64,000 nucleotides of DNA from contig NZ_ML142848.1 in the NCBI RefSeq assembly GCF_004138485.1, positions 1,958,640 through 2,022,639 on the forward strand. The letters run 5' to 3'. Position 1 is the stretch's first letter, and the number at the start of each line of letters is the position of its first letter. The notes beneath the pieces are model-generated. The model was not told the DNA's origin, did no database searches, and saw only the letters and a program-made list of their open reading frames with translations. This stretch comes from Peristeroidobacter soli. Lineage in GTDB: Bacteria > Pseudomonadota > Gammaproteobacteria > Steroidobacterales > Steroidobacteraceae. Below are positions 26,980 to 36,190 of the stretch, piece after piece. The position numbers were made by a program, and so were the translations under genes.

Positions 26980-29628
26980 ATGGATCGAGATATGAGAACG
27001 TTCGTCACGTCGTCTGCGAATGCGCCGTCTGGCCGGCCAACCCGCTATAAGAACGCTGCCACCACGACCGTGTTCGCATCCGTCGTAGCAACTGTGTTGC
27101 CTATGCCAGTCTTCGCGTCCGAACCTGCGGCGGCTCGCGACATCGAGCAGCGCGTCGAATCTCTGCTCGGGCAGATGACGCCGGAGGAGAAAATCGACCT
27201 GCTCGGCGGCGTCAATCTGTTCGACGTCCGCGGCGTTCCTCGAATCGGCGTGCCTCCCATGGCGACCGGTGACGGCTTCTTCGGCGTGCGTCGCTGGTCG
27301 CGCGCCAACGTCATGCCCGGCGGTATCGCGCTTGCGGCCACGTGGAATCCGCAGCTCGCGAATAGCTTCGGCACTCAGATGGGGCGGGACGCTCGTGCGC
27401 GCGGCGTGCATTTCTATCTCGCCCCTGGCGTGAACATGTATCGCTCGCCTCTGAACGGACGCAACTTCGAGTATCTCGGTGAAGACCCCTTCCTGGCCAC
27501 ACGTATTGCCGTGCCGTTCATCCAGGGCGTGCAAAGCCAGGGTGTGGCTGCCACCGTCAAACATTTCTTCGGCAACAACTCCGAGTTCGCGCGACACGCG
27601 ACCGATTCGGTCATCGATGAACGCACCGCGCGGGAGATCTATCTGCCCGTGTTTGAAGCGGCGGTGAAAGAAGCGAACGTGGCTGCGGTCATGGGCAGCT
27701 ACGGCCTCGTGAACGGCGAGCACATGTCGCAGAGCCGGTACTACAACATCGACGTCCTCAAGCGCGAATGGGGCTTCAACGGCGTGCTGATGTCCGACTG
27801 GGATGCCACCTACGACACGCTCGGTGCGGCCAATGGCGGGCTCGATCTGGAAATGCCGTCGGGGAAGTTCATGAATCGCTCGGCGCTGCTGCCTTTGATC
27901 AAGGAAGGCAAGGTTGAGCAGGGCACGATCGACGACAAAGTCCGTCGCATTCTGCGCACGGCCGCGCAACTGGGCTGGCTGGATCGGCCGCAGCTCGATC
28001 CCACCATTCCTCGCTACAACGCGGCGGGTCGCGAAGTCGCGTTGCAGACTGCACGCGAAGGCATCGTGCTCTTGAAGAACCAGAACGACGTGCTGCCTTT
28101 CGACCGGACCAGGATTCGTTCCATCGCCGTCATCGGTCCGACCGGTTATCCCAATGTACTCCACGGCGGCGGCAGCGTGACCGTGGTGCCGTTCGATTCG
28201 ACCAGTCTGTTCGAGGGCCTGTCCAAAGAGCTCGGCACGCAAGTCGACGTGCACTATCTGCGCGGCATCGTCGACTACTCGCGCGCCGCGAATGCCACGA
28301 AGTTCCAAACCGCCGCGTCCGGTGGCAAGGCCGGCGTGAACGTCGAGGTGTTCGACAACATCGAGCTGAATGGAACGCCCTCGGTCACTCGTATCGATCG
28401 CGCCATCAATCAAGGCGCGCCGCTGGATTTCACGCCGTTCGCCACCGGCGAAGCCGAGATCGATTTCATGGCGATGGCCGTATCGAAACGACTCTCGGCG
28501 CGCTGGACTGGATACTTCACGCCTGCGCAGGCGGGCCCGTACGATTTGTTCGTTCAACTCGGCGGCTTCGCACGCATCTACGGCAGTCGTCTGTACATCG
28601 ACGACAAGTTGGTCGCCGACCACTGGGACAGCAAACATGTCGCCATCGATCAGCACCGGCTCGAGCTGGAAGCGCGGCCCTATAAGATCGTGCTGGAACA
28701 TCGCACCCAGACTGGCGGCCTCGACGGGCCCACGCCGTTCGTGCGGCTCGGTATCGTGCAGGCCGGGAAGTGGGTCGATCCAACGGCAACGCAGCTGGCG
28801 GCGAAAGTGGATGCGGTGGTGATCGCGGCCGGTTTCGACAGCAGCAGCGAGACCGAGGATTGGGATCGCAGCTTCGCGCTGCCGCCGGGGCAGAACGAAT
28901 TGATCCAGGCCGTCGCGGGCGCCAATGCCAAGACCGTCGTCGCAATCACCGCCGGCGGCGCCGTCGACATGCAACCCTGGTTCGAGCGCGTGCCCGGGCT
29001 GGTGCAGGCCTGGTATCTCGGTCAGGAAGGCGGTCATGCGCTGGCGGATGTCCTGCTCGGCAACGTCAATCCATCGGGTCATCTGCCCGCGACGTTCGAG
29101 CGTCGTTGGCAGGACAATCCAACCTTCAACAGCTACTACCCCGCCGCGGGCAAGCACGATGCGCGCTACTCAGAAGGCGTGTTCGTCGGTTACCGAGGCT
29201 ACGACAAGCAGGGCACTCAACCGCAATTCGCCTTCGGTCACGGCCTGTCTTACACCACGTTCAAGTTCGACGGCCTGACCGTGAAGCCCGGTACGGAAGA
29301 CGACCAGCTGTGCGATGTTTCTTTCACGGTGACGAATACAGGCAAGCGCGCTGGCGCCGTGGTGTCGCAACTCTATATCGGCGATCCGAAGGCCAGCGTG
29401 CCGCGGCCGGCGAAAGAGTTGAAGGGTTTCGCGAAGGTCAGCCTGCAGCCCGGCGAATCGCGCTCTGTCACGATACCGCTGGACGCGCGCTCGTTTGCGT
29501 TCTATGACGTCGCCAGGAAACAATGGCGTGCTGAAGCTGGTACGTTCCAGATCATGGTCGGCAATGCATCCGACAACATCGCGCTGCGCGGGGAATGGCG
29601 ACTGCCGCGCGACGTGACGGTCCGCTGA
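26980..29628 (+). CDS. Beta-glucosidase, glycoside hydrolase family 3 with PA14 domain
   Basis: The 882-aa exported GH3 enzyme cleaves terminal beta-linked sugars. After a signal near residues 24-46, the catalytic (alpha/beta)8 domain carries KHFFGNNSE and the nucleophile motif VLMSDWDAT. A PA14 carbohydrate-binding domain (about 485-600, with TGYFTPAQAGPYDLF) is inserted in the second alpha/beta domain. A C-terminal FN3-like domain contains VTNTGKRAGA. The ATG begins 1 bp after the tannase stop, so the two are in one operon. PA14 insertion occurs in many GH3 enzymes and tends to shape the substrate pocket. Confidence 0.93.
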   Translation: MDRDMRTFVTSSANAPSGRPTRYKNAATTTVFASVVATVLPMPVFASEPAAARDIEQRVESLLGQMTPEEKIDLLGGVNLFDVRGVPRIGVPPMATGDGFFGVRRWSRANVMPGGIALAATWNPQLANSFGTQMGRDARARGVHFYLAPGVNMYRSPLNGRNFEYLGEDPFLATRIAVPFIQGVQSQGVAATVKHFFGNNSEFARHATDSVIDERTAREIYLPVFEAAVKEANVAAVMGSYGLVNGEHMSQSRYYNIDVLKREWGFNGVLMSDWDATYDTLGAANGGLDLEMPSGKFMNRSALLPLIKEGKVEQGTIDDKVRRILRTAAQLGWLDRPQLDPTIPRYNAAGREVALQTAREGIVLLKNQNDVLPFDRTRIRSIAVIGPTGYPNVLHGGGSVTVVPFDSTSLFEGLSKELGTQVDVHYLRGIVDYSRAANATKFQTAASGGKAGVNVEVFDNIELNGTPSVTRIDRAINQGAPLDFTPFATGEAEIDFMAMAVSKRLSARWTGYFTPAQAGPYDLFVQLGGFARIYGSRLYIDDKLVADHWDSKHVAIDQHRLELEARPYKIVLEHRTQTGGLDGPTPFVRLGIVQAGKWVDPTATQLAAKVDAVVIAAGFDSSSETEDWDRSFALPPGQNELIQAVAGANAKTVVAITAGGAVDMQPWFERVPGLVQAWYLGQEGGHALADVLLGNVNPSGHLPATFERRWQDNPTFNSYYPAAGKHDARYSEGVFVGYRGYDKQGTQPQFAFGHGLSYTTFKFDGLTVKPGTEDDQLCDVSFTVTNTGKRAGAVVSQLYIGDPKASVPRPAKELKGFAKVSLQPGESRSVTIPLDARSFAFYDVARKQWRAEAGTFQIMVGNASDNIALRGEWRLPRDVTVR

Positions 29629-29642
29629 CAGGGGGAAGCGAC

Positions 29643-31160
29643 ATGAGACCATGGCAATGTTTGATCGCCGGCGCGATCGTGAGCATGACTTTGTCCGCGC
29701 AGGCCAGTACGAAAGCCGGTTCGGTGCGCATCGATAGCGGCGAGTTGGAAGGCGTCGTCGCGGGCGACATCGTCTCGTTCAAAGGCATTCCCTACGCAGC
29801 GCCTCCCGTAGGGCAATTACGCTGGCGCGCGCCTCAGCCGGTTGCGGCATGGAGCGGCGTACGCAAGGCGGATCAGGTCGGTGCTCTATGCATGCAAAAG
29901 ATCAACCCGACCGACAACGGCGTCGGTCCGCCGCCCGCGAGCGAGGACTGCCTGACGTTGAACGTGTTTGCTCCGGCCGCGAAGCCGGCCAAGCCGTTGC
30001 CGGTGATGTTCTGGATTCATGGCGGCGGATTCTCGAACGGCTCCGGCACGGCGGCGCTTTACGACGGCACGGAGCTGGCCAGGCAAGGGGTCGTGGTCGT
30101 CACCATCAACTATCGGTTGGGCCGATTTGGATTCTTCGCGCATCCGGCGCTGCTGAGGGACGCGCCAACCGAGCCGCAGGGTAACTACGCGCTGCTCGAT
30201 ATGATTTCGGCGCTCCAATGGGTGAAGCGCAATATCGGCGCGTTCGGCGGTGACGCTGGCAATGTGACGATCTTCGGCGAGTCGGCCGGCGGCGCGGCGG
30301 TGAATACATTGATGATCGCGCCACCTGCGCGGGGCTTGTTCCATAAAGCCATCTCACAATCGGGGCTCGGTCGCGAGCGTCGCGTGCTGCTCGATCGCAA
30401 GTCACCGGAGGGCCGTCCATCGGCTTTGGACGAGGGCGTTCAATTCGCCGAGCGCCTCGGCGTCGCCAATGGTGACGCGGCGGCGCTCCGTGCGCTTTCG
30501 GCGGAAGCTATCTTGAACGGGACCGAGCCGTTCGCCGACACCAGCCCGATCATCGATGGCAAGGTGCTGCCCGAGCATATCGACGTCGCGTTCGCCGCCG
30601 GGCGGCAGGCGCCGGTGCCTTACATCGCCGGTAGCAACGCGCTGGAATTTCCGTTCTATGCGGACTCGATGCCGGGGGCGATCGGTGAGGCGATGCGCTT
30701 CACGCCCGAACAGCGCGCTCGGCTGATCGCTGCCTATGGCAGCGAGGACAACTTCAAGACCAACGTGTTGAGCGATGTGCTGTTCACCGAGCCGGCGCGA
30801 GCGCTGACCCGGTTGCATGTGAAATCGAAACATCCGGCGTATTTGTATCGGTTCTCGGTGCTCTCGGCCCACGCGCCACCCACCACCAAGGCCACCCCGC
30901 ACGCGCAGGAGCGGCAGCATGTGTTCAAGACGTTGGACACCTCGCCGTGGAAAACGGATGCCAACGACGAGCGCGCGGCGGATCTGATGAGCGCCTACTG
31001 GGTCGCGTTCGCCAAGACGGGCGATCCGAATGGCGGCGGCCGGCCGACGTGGCCGCTCGCAACGCCGGACGCTCGCGTGTTCGAGTTCACCAACGACGGT
31101 CCGGTCGTCAGCCAGCAGCCAAATACAGCGGCGCTGGATGCGATAGCGGCCCGGTACTGA
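29643..31160 (+). CDS. Type B carboxylesterase
   Basis: The 505-aa serine esterase is the last gene of the locus. The signal peptide is MRPWQCLIAGAIVSMTLSAQA. FKGIPYAAPPVG and SEDCLTLNVF are the two family signatures, HGGGF forms the oxyanion hole, and GESAGGAAVN holds the nucleophile. The C-terminal His is probably in ATPHAQERQ near 427, although the usual HGxE wording is not exact. AGGGGGAAG lies upstream of the ATG and the gap from GH3 is 14 bp. The likely role is removal of aromatic or acyl esters from plant material. Confidence 0.9.
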   Translation: MRPWQCLIAGAIVSMTLSAQASTKAGSVRIDSGELEGVVAGDIVSFKGIPYAAPPVGQLRWRAPQPVAAWSGVRKADQVGALCMQKINPTDNGVGPPPASEDCLTLNVFAPAAKPAKPLPVMFWIHGGGFSNGSGTAALYDGTELARQGVVVVTINYRLGRFGFFAHPALLRDAPTEPQGNYALLDMISALQWVKRNIGAFGGDAGNVTIFGESAGGAAVNTLMIAPPARGLFHKAISQSGLGRERRVLLDRKSPEGRPSALDEGVQFAERLGVANGDAAALRALSAEAILNGTEPFADTSPIIDGKVLPEHIDVAFAAGRQAPVPYIAGSNALEFPFYADSMPGAIGEAMRFTPEQRARLIAAYGSEDNFKTNVLSDVLFTEPARALTRLHVKSKHPAYLYRFSVLSAHAPPTTKATPHAQERQHVFKTLDTSPWKTDANDERAADLMSAYWVAFAKTGDPNGGGRPTWPLATPDARVFEFTNDGPVVSQQPNTAALDAIAARY

Positions 31161-31381
31161 GCGGCCCGCAGGTAATGACGACCTGAGCGGACGTTTCTGC
31201 GGAAACGCGGCGGCGCATTTGCCGGCCGCCGTTTCGTGTCGTAGGAATTTTCAGCGCTGCGATGAAGCGCCCCGCCAGTGCGACGAGTGACGAACCGACT
31301 CGTCACGACCGTCCGCTGTCCGTCCCGCGAGCCGTCGTGTCATCACATTTTTCTGGGCGGCGCGCGCTCGCCTGATTATTC
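31161..31381. other. Intergenic region after the glycoside locus
   Basis: No gene is seen. An imperfect GC-rich hairpin at about 31203-31236 (AAACGCGGCGGC with GGCCGCCGTTT) could end transcription of the locus, but it lacks a long T-run. An AT-rich segment at 31340-31380 may hold the promoter of the small lipoprotein. Confidence 0.35.
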
Positions 31382-31411
31382 GAGGCTCACCTGATGGAGG
31401 AGGTGAGTCTC
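31382..31411 (+). promoter_or_regulatory. Hairpin masking the ribosome binding site
   Basis: GAGGCTCACCT (31382-31392) can pair along all 11 positions, with one G-U pair, with AGGTGAGTCTC (31401-31411) across an 8-nt loop GATGGAGG. The right arm contains the Shine-Dalgarno sequence and ends on the base before the ATG at 31412. This could hold translation off until melted or bound by a factor. Confidence 0.55.
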
Positions 31412-31630
31412 ATGATCCCGACCAAGCGCTGCTACGTGACATTTGTCTTACTGAGCATCGGCGTTGCCGGCTGCACGCCCGCCAACTTCATTCAGAGGGT
31501 TCGGCCGGCGCCGCCCTGCGATGTGCGGATCTGCACGATCCTGGGGGCAGGTCAGGCGCGCTGTAATTGCCAGACGCACGAGCAAGTAAAGAGACAAATC
31601 CGGGAGACGTACGGGCGGCCAGCCGAGTGA
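31412..31630 (+). CDS. Small lipoprotein
   Basis: A 72-aa protein with a lipoprotein signal: MIPTKRCYVTFVLLSIGVAG then Cys, so the mature form would begin at Cys21 and be lipid-anchored. The rest is short and basic with four more cysteines (CDVRICTILG and CNCQTHEQ), ending in a helical tail. No family is recognised. An in-frame ATG at 31394 in the hairpin loop is an alternative start, but AGGAGGTGAG fits ATG 31412 better. It is convergent with putA, and the putA terminator separates them. Confidence 0.6.
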   Translation: MIPTKRCYVTFVLLSIGVAGCTPANFIQRVRPAPPCDVRICTILGAGQARCNCQTHEQVKRQIRETYGRPAE

Positions 31631-31647
31631 GCGGGCCTGCCGCATCC

Positions 31648-31683
31648 CCAAAAGAAGGGCGGCAGCTCAGGTGAGCCGCCGCC
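31648..31683 (-). terminator. Rho-independent terminator of putA
   Basis: A hairpin at 31658-31683 has 5 bp (GCTCA/TGAGC), one A-C mismatch and 6 more GC pairs. On the minus strand it is followed by CTTCTTTT. It lies just beyond the putA stop. Confidence 0.75.
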
Positions 31684-31693
31684 GAGGGGGAAT

Positions 31694-34600
31694 TCAGGAG
31701 CCGATCGACAGCAACTTCGCGTTGCCGCCGGTCGCGACGGTGTTCACCGTCAGCGTGCGCTCGGTCGCGAAGCGGAACAGGTAGTGCGGGCCGCCGGCCT
31801 TCGGGCCAGTGCCTGACAGACCTTCGCCGCCGAACGGTTGTACACCGACGACCGCGCCGATGATGTTGCGATTGATGTAGATGTTGCCGACCGCGGCCTC
31901 GGCGACGATTTCCTGCCACACGCTTTCGATGCGAGTGTGGACGCCGAGCGTCAGGCCATAACCGGCTTCGCGAATCGATGCGAGTACGTCGCTATGCAAG
32001 TTCTCGCGCTTGTAGCGGACCACGTGCAGGATCGGGCCGAACTCTTCGCTGGTCAGCTCGCGTGCGTTGTTGAGCTCCAGCATGCGCGGCGCGAAGTAGC
32101 TGCCCTCGGTGCGCACCTGATTCAGGTCGCACTGCTTGAGCAACTTCACGCCTCGCTGCGCGACCTTCTTGCTGTAGTCCTCGAGCTTCGACGCGGCACC
32201 CTTGTTGATGACCGGGCCGACGTCAGTGGACGGCTGCGCCGGATCGCCGATGTGCAGCTCGTTCATGCCGCCGGCGATCAGTTCGATCAGACGGTCCGCG
32301 ATCTCTTCCTGCACGAACAGCAAACGCAGCGCCGAGCAGCGCTGGCCAGCGGACGTGAAGGCCGAGGTGAGCACGTCGTCGGCAACCTGCTCGAGCAGCG
32401 CCGAGGAGTCGACGATCATTGCGTTGATACCGCCGGTTTCGGCGATCAACGGCACGATCGCGCCATCGCGGGCGGCCAGCGCACGATTGATGAACTGAGC
32501 CGTCGAGGTCGAGCCGGTGAAGCACACGCCGCCCAGCGCCGGATGCTTGAGCGCGACTTCGCCGAACAGCTTGCCGGCCGCCGGAACGAAATGCAGAACG
32601 TCATGCGGCACACCCGCTTCGTGCAGCAGTCGCACGGCCAACGCAGCGACCAGCGGCGTCGCTTCGGCAGGCTTCGCAACGACGCTGTTGCCAGCGACCA
32701 GCGCAGCGGTCACCTGACCCAGGAAGATCGCGAGCGGGAAGTTCCAAGGGCTGATGCACGCGAACACACCGCGACCGCGCAGGCTCAGCTTGTTCTCTTC
32801 ACCCGTCGGGCCGGGCAGTGCGGTCGGCTCGGCGAAATGCGCGCGAGCTTCGGCTGCGTAGTAACGACAGAAATCTTCGGCTTCGCGGACTTCGGCGATC
32901 GCATCCGGCAGCGTCTTGCCCGCTTCCTTCACGAGCAGTCTCACCAGCTCGGTGCGATGTGCGCGCAACTTGTCCGCCGCGGCAACCAAACAAACCGCAC
33001 GATGCGTGGCGCCGGCGTCGTCCCACGCCTTGCGGGCTTGAGCAGCCTTGTCGAAAGCCAGTGCGATGTCTTCCTTGGTGCCGACGCTCACGTAACCGAC
33101 CAGCTCGGCGAGGTTCGCCGGATTGCGTACTTCGTGTGGCGCTTGAGCCCCGCCGGCCAGCGTCGACGGCACGGCACGCGGCAGCTCGCCGGAGTTTTGC
33201 AGCGAGGCGATCTGCTCGGCCAGCTGCTGAGGATTGCCCCAGTCCACGCCGGAGGAATTTTCACGGGATGCGCCGTACAAGTTGTTGGGCAAGGGAATAT
33301 GCGGGTTGGTCATGCTGTCTGCCGCTTGCAGGGCTGCAATCGGATCCTCCACTACGGTGTCGACGGGGACGCTTTCATTCATGAATCGGTTGACGAACGA
33401 GCTGTTCGCGCCGTTCTCCAGCAAGCGGCGCACGAGGTAGGACAACAGGTCCTCGTGGGGGCCGACCGGCGCGTAGGCGCGAACGCGCGGGAAACCTTCG
33501 ATCTGACGCTTGGCTTCGGCGTGCAACAGCGCGCCCATGCCGTGCAGACGCTGGAACTCGAACTTCGCTCCGGGCGGACGCAGCTCCAGCACGGCGGCGA
33601 TGGTGTGCGCGTTGTGAGTCGCGAACATCGGATAGATCACGTCGCGATGTTTGAACAGGCGCTCGGTGCAGGCGAGATAGGAGATATCGGTGGACATCTT
33701 TCGAGTGAACACCGGATAGGACGTGAGGCCGCGCTCCTGAGCGCGCTTGACCTCGGCGTCCCAATACGCGCCCTTCACCAGGCGAATGCAGATACGACGG
33801 CCCGTCTCACGCGCCAGCGCGGCGACCCACTCGATCACATAGGGGGCGCGCTTGCCGTAAGCCTGGATGACGATGCCCAGGCCTTGCCACTTCAGCGTCT
33901 GTGGGTCGCGAGCCAGCGCTTCGAACACATTCAAGGACAGGTCGAGACGATCGGCCTCTTCGGCGTCGATGGTGAAGCCCACATCGGCCGCGGCCGCGCG
34001 ACGGGCCAGATCGGTCACGATCGGTGCCAGGCGTTGCATGACCAGGCCTTGGTGCATCAAGTCGTACTTGGGCTCGAGCGCGGACAGCTTTACCGACAGA
34101 TTGGAGCGGTCGTCGATGGGCGTGCCTTTACGCTGCGTGCCGATGGCGTCCAGCGCTTGCTCATACGACTTGCGATACTTCTCGGCATCCGCCCAGCTGC
34201 GCGCGCCTTCGCCCAACATGTCGAACGAACACAGCGACAGCTCGTCCGTCTTGGCCGAGCGCTCCAGTGCTTCCTGAATCGTGCGACCGACCACGAATTC
34301 GCCACCGATGATGCGCATGGCCTGACGGAACGCGGTACGCAGCACCGGCGCGCTGATCCGGCGCGACAGGCCCTGCAGCCAGTTGCTCGTCTCCTCGCGG
34401 GCCTGCTTCGGCGGTTCGATCAGCTTGCCGGTGAGCATCAGGCCCCAGGTCGACGCATTCACCCAGGTCGAATGCGACTGGCCGGCATGTGCGCCCCAGT
34501 TGCCCGACGCGATCTTGTCGGCGATCAGGCGGTCGGCGGTCTCGTCGTCGGGAATACGCAGCAGGCCCTCCGCCAGACACATCAGCGCGACGCCTTCCTC

Positions 34601-34846
34601 ATTGGACAGCGCGAACTGTTGCAGGAAGGAGTCGAGCAGCGGCCGTTCCTTTGACCGGGCGCGGGCACCGGCCACCAGCTGGGCCGCCCGGTTCTTGGCG
34701 CGGGCCCGCGCATCGAGCGACAGGGTCGAGCTCTTCAGCAGGGCCTTGATGCAAGTGGCCTCGTCTTGCAGCGTCGCGCTCCGCATCTGTTCACGGAGCT
34801 GTTCGAGCGACGGGGTCGAGGGGATGGCGGAGGATTGGGCGACCAT
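31694..34846 (-). CDS. putA: Bifunctional proline dehydrogenase / P5C dehydrogenase
   Basis: The 1050-aa enzyme oxidises proline to glutamate in two linked steps, at the inner membrane face. Residues about 80-470 form the FAD proline dehydrogenase barrel (RICIRLVKGAYWDAEVKRAQ start, then YPMFATHNAHT). Residues about 560-1040 form the aldehyde dehydrogenase, with the catalytic Glu in LIAETGGINAM and Cys in SAGQRCSALR. There is no N-terminal ribbon-helix-helix domain, so this PutA should not regulate itself. It is shorter than the 1300-aa trifunctional type and lacks the extended C-terminal domain. A divergent Lrp-type gene 81 bp away is the likely regulator. Confidence 0.96.
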   Translation of the reverse strand: MVAQSSAIPSTPSLEQLREQMRSATLQDEATCIKALLKSSTLSLDARARAKNRAAQLVAGARARSKERPLLDSFLQQFALSNEEGVALMCLAEGLLRIPDDETADRLIADKIASGNWGAHAGQSHSTWVNASTWGLMLTGKLIEPPKQAREETSNWLQGLSRRISAPVLRTAFRQAMRIIGGEFVVGRTIQEALERSAKTDELSLCSFDMLGEGARSWADAEKYRKSYEQALDAIGTQRKGTPIDDRSNLSVKLSALEPKYDLMHQGLVMQRLAPIVTDLARRAAAADVGFTIDAEEADRLDLSLNVFEALARDPQTLKWQGLGIVIQAYGKRAPYVIEWVAALARETGRRICIRLVKGAYWDAEVKRAQERGLTSYPVFTRKMSTDISYLACTERLFKHRDVIYPMFATHNAHTIAAVLELRPPGAKFEFQRLHGMGALLHAEAKRQIEGFPRVRAYAPVGPHEDLLSYLVRRLLENGANSSFVNRFMNESVPVDTVVEDPIAALQAADSMTNPHIPLPNNLYGASRENSSGVDWGNPQQLAEQIASLQNSGELPRAVPSTLAGGAQAPHEVRNPANLAELVGYVSVGTKEDIALAFDKAAQARKAWDDAGATHRAVCLVAAADKLRAHRTELVRLLVKEAGKTLPDAIAEVREAEDFCRYYAAEARAHFAEPTALPGPTGEENKLSLRGRGVFACISPWNFPLAIFLGQVTAALVAGNSVVAKPAEATPLVAALAVRLLHEAGVPHDVLHFVPAAGKLFGEVALKHPALGGVCFTGSTSTAQFINRALAARDGAIVPLIAETGGINAMIVDSSALLEQVADDVLTSAFTSAGQRCSALRLLFVQEEIADRLIELIAGGMNELHIGDPAQPSTDVGPVINKGAASKLEDYSKKVAQRGVKLLKQCDLNQVRTEGSYFAPRMLELNNARELTSEEFGPILHVVRYKRENLHSDVLASIREAGYGLTLGVHTRIESVWQEIVAEAAVGNIYINRNIIGAVVGVQPFGGEGLSGTGPKAGGPHYLFRFATERTLTVNTVATGGNAKLLSIGS

Positions 34847-34927
34847 GTAGGTTGTCGTAACTGGGGCGAAAGCACTATTTTATTGAGCTGTGAGCCGTCG
34901 AAACGACCTGAAAATGGGGTGTAATCC

Positions 34928-35422
34928 GTGAAATCAACTGGCTCGAATGCGGTAACCGTCCTGGACAAGATCGACCAGCGCATCCTGGTCCGGCTGCAGG
35001 AGGACGGGCGGGTGTCGATGGCGCAGCTCGCCCGGGAGCTGCACATCAGCGTCACGCCGTGTGTGGAACGGGTGCGCCGGCTGGAAAAGCAGGGCTACAT
35101 TGTCGGCTATCGCGCCGACCTGTCGCCGACGCAACTGGGGCAGAACCTGCTGGCGTATGTGCAAGTGGCACTCGATCGCACCACGCCCGAGGTGTTCGAT
35201 CGTTTTCGCACGGCGATGGAAGTGCTGGACTTCGTGCAGGAAGCCAACATGGTGGCGGGCGGCTTCGATTATCTATTGAAGATCCGCGTGCGCGACATGA
35301 AGGAATATCGCAGCGTGCTGAGCTCGCACATCGCCTGTATCAAAGGTGTGCAGCAGACGCATACCTACTTCGTGATGGAAGAGGTCAAGAGCTCGAGCAA
35401 GGTACGGGTGCAGGCCCGCTAG
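34928..35422 (+). CDS. Lrp/AsnC family regulator (PutR-like)
   Basis: A 164-aa transcription factor with an N-terminal winged helix-turn-helix (LDKIDQRILVRLQEDGR, then MAQLARELHISVTPCVERV) and a C-terminal RAM ligand-binding domain (GFDYLLKIRVRDMKEY). Lrp-type proteins next to putA typically activate it in response to proline, and this gene is divergent from putA with only 81 bp between. The start ATG at 34928 is used. Its 3' end overlaps the stop of the convergent anti-sigma-like gene by 4 bp. Confidence 0.92.
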   Translation: MKSTGSNAVTVLDKIDQRILVRLQEDGRVSMAQLARELHISVTPCVERVRRLEKQGYIVGYRADLSPTQLGQNLLAYVQVALDRTTPEVFDRFRTAMEVLDFVQEANMVAGGFDYLLKIRVRDMKEYRSVLSSHIACIKGVQQTHTYFVMEEVKSSSKVRVQAR

Positions 35423-36093
35423 CGTGAGATCCGAATCAGGAATTGGCTGGACTGGCTCGCAGCAAGGGTGGTGTCGTTGGTAATGATCAATGAGTAGTCG
35501 CCAGGCGCAATACGCGGACTGTCGAGGTAGATCCTGACCATGCCATCGCTGTTTGCCGTCAGATCTTTGATCTCGGCGAGCTGCTCTTTCCTGTTGTTGG
35601 CGTCGATTCGCGCCAAGGCGATTCGATAGTGCGAGTTGGGTGCGGCGAACTCCGGCAGCACTCGCAGCTCGATGGCGTCGGCAGCGGCGGGCAACGTGAC
35701 TTCCGCGTCGAAGAGGCTGCCGCGACGGCGCAGTACAACGTGTGAGCTGGCGACTGTCGTCGGCCCGACGAGCGCGGACAAGTTCGCGGCGATCAACGGC
35801 GGTGTGGGTGTGCGGATGTAGAACGCGGCAGCGATAATGATGATGACGATCGCCGCCACCGCCAGATAGCGCCCTCGTGCATACCAGGGCGTCGGCTTCA
35901 TCAACGCGGCCAGCTCACCGCTGGCTTGCAGTTGCGCCAGGCCGGCCTTGAAGCGCGCCGTCGCGTCGATTTCCCGCAGGATTTCGGGATGTTCGAGATA
36001 GTAAGCCTCGAACGCTGCCCGCTCGGTGTCGGTCAGCTGATCCGCGAGATATCTCGGAACGATGTGGTTATCGTCGATGTACTGTCGGTCCAT
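35419..36093 (-). CDS. Single-pass membrane protein, probable zinc-less anti-sigma factor
   Basis: The 224-aa protein has a cytoplasmic N-terminus (1-70) that matches the helical shape of anti-sigma domains (HIVPRYLADQLTDTERAAFE, then AYYLEHPEILREIDA) but lacks the Cys/His zinc ligands. One membrane helix lies at about 75-93 (AVAAIVIIIIAAAFYI). A periplasmic part of about 130 residues with beta-strand character (LRRRGSLFDAEVTLP, then PRIAPGDYSLIITND) follows. It lies about 97 bp after the sigma-factor gene, the usual order for an ECF pair. It could hold the sigma factor at the membrane and be cut or altered by a periplasmic signal; the CHAT protein is the obvious candidate. Function is inferred. 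Confidence 0.65.
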   Translation of the reverse strand: MDRQYIDDNHIVPRYLADQLTDTERAAFEAYYLEHPEILREIDATARFKAGLAQLQASGELAALMKPTPWYARGRYLAVAAIVIIIIAAAFYIRTPTPPLIAANLSALVGPTTVASSHVVLRRRGSLFDAEVTLPAAADAIELRVLPEFAAPNSHYRIALARIDANNRKEQLAEIKDLTANSDGMVRIYLDSPRIAPGDYSLIITNDTTLAASQSSQFLIRISR

Positions 36094-36190
36094 TGCTCAG
36101 CCCGCGATGCAACTGGTACGCCGGCGCTCCGTCCCCCCAATCCCTTCCAGTCTAACCTGTCATCGGCGTCTCGCTTCTCTCAGACTTGCC

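Noticed and set aside
26920..29157. 745-aa minus-strand frame
   Set aside because: Antisense to the GH3 gene with its intact nucleophile and PA14 domain; long only because of high GC.
31838..34654. 938-aa plus-strand frame
   Set aside because: Antisense to putA, whose two catalytic domains are complete; no domain in this frame.
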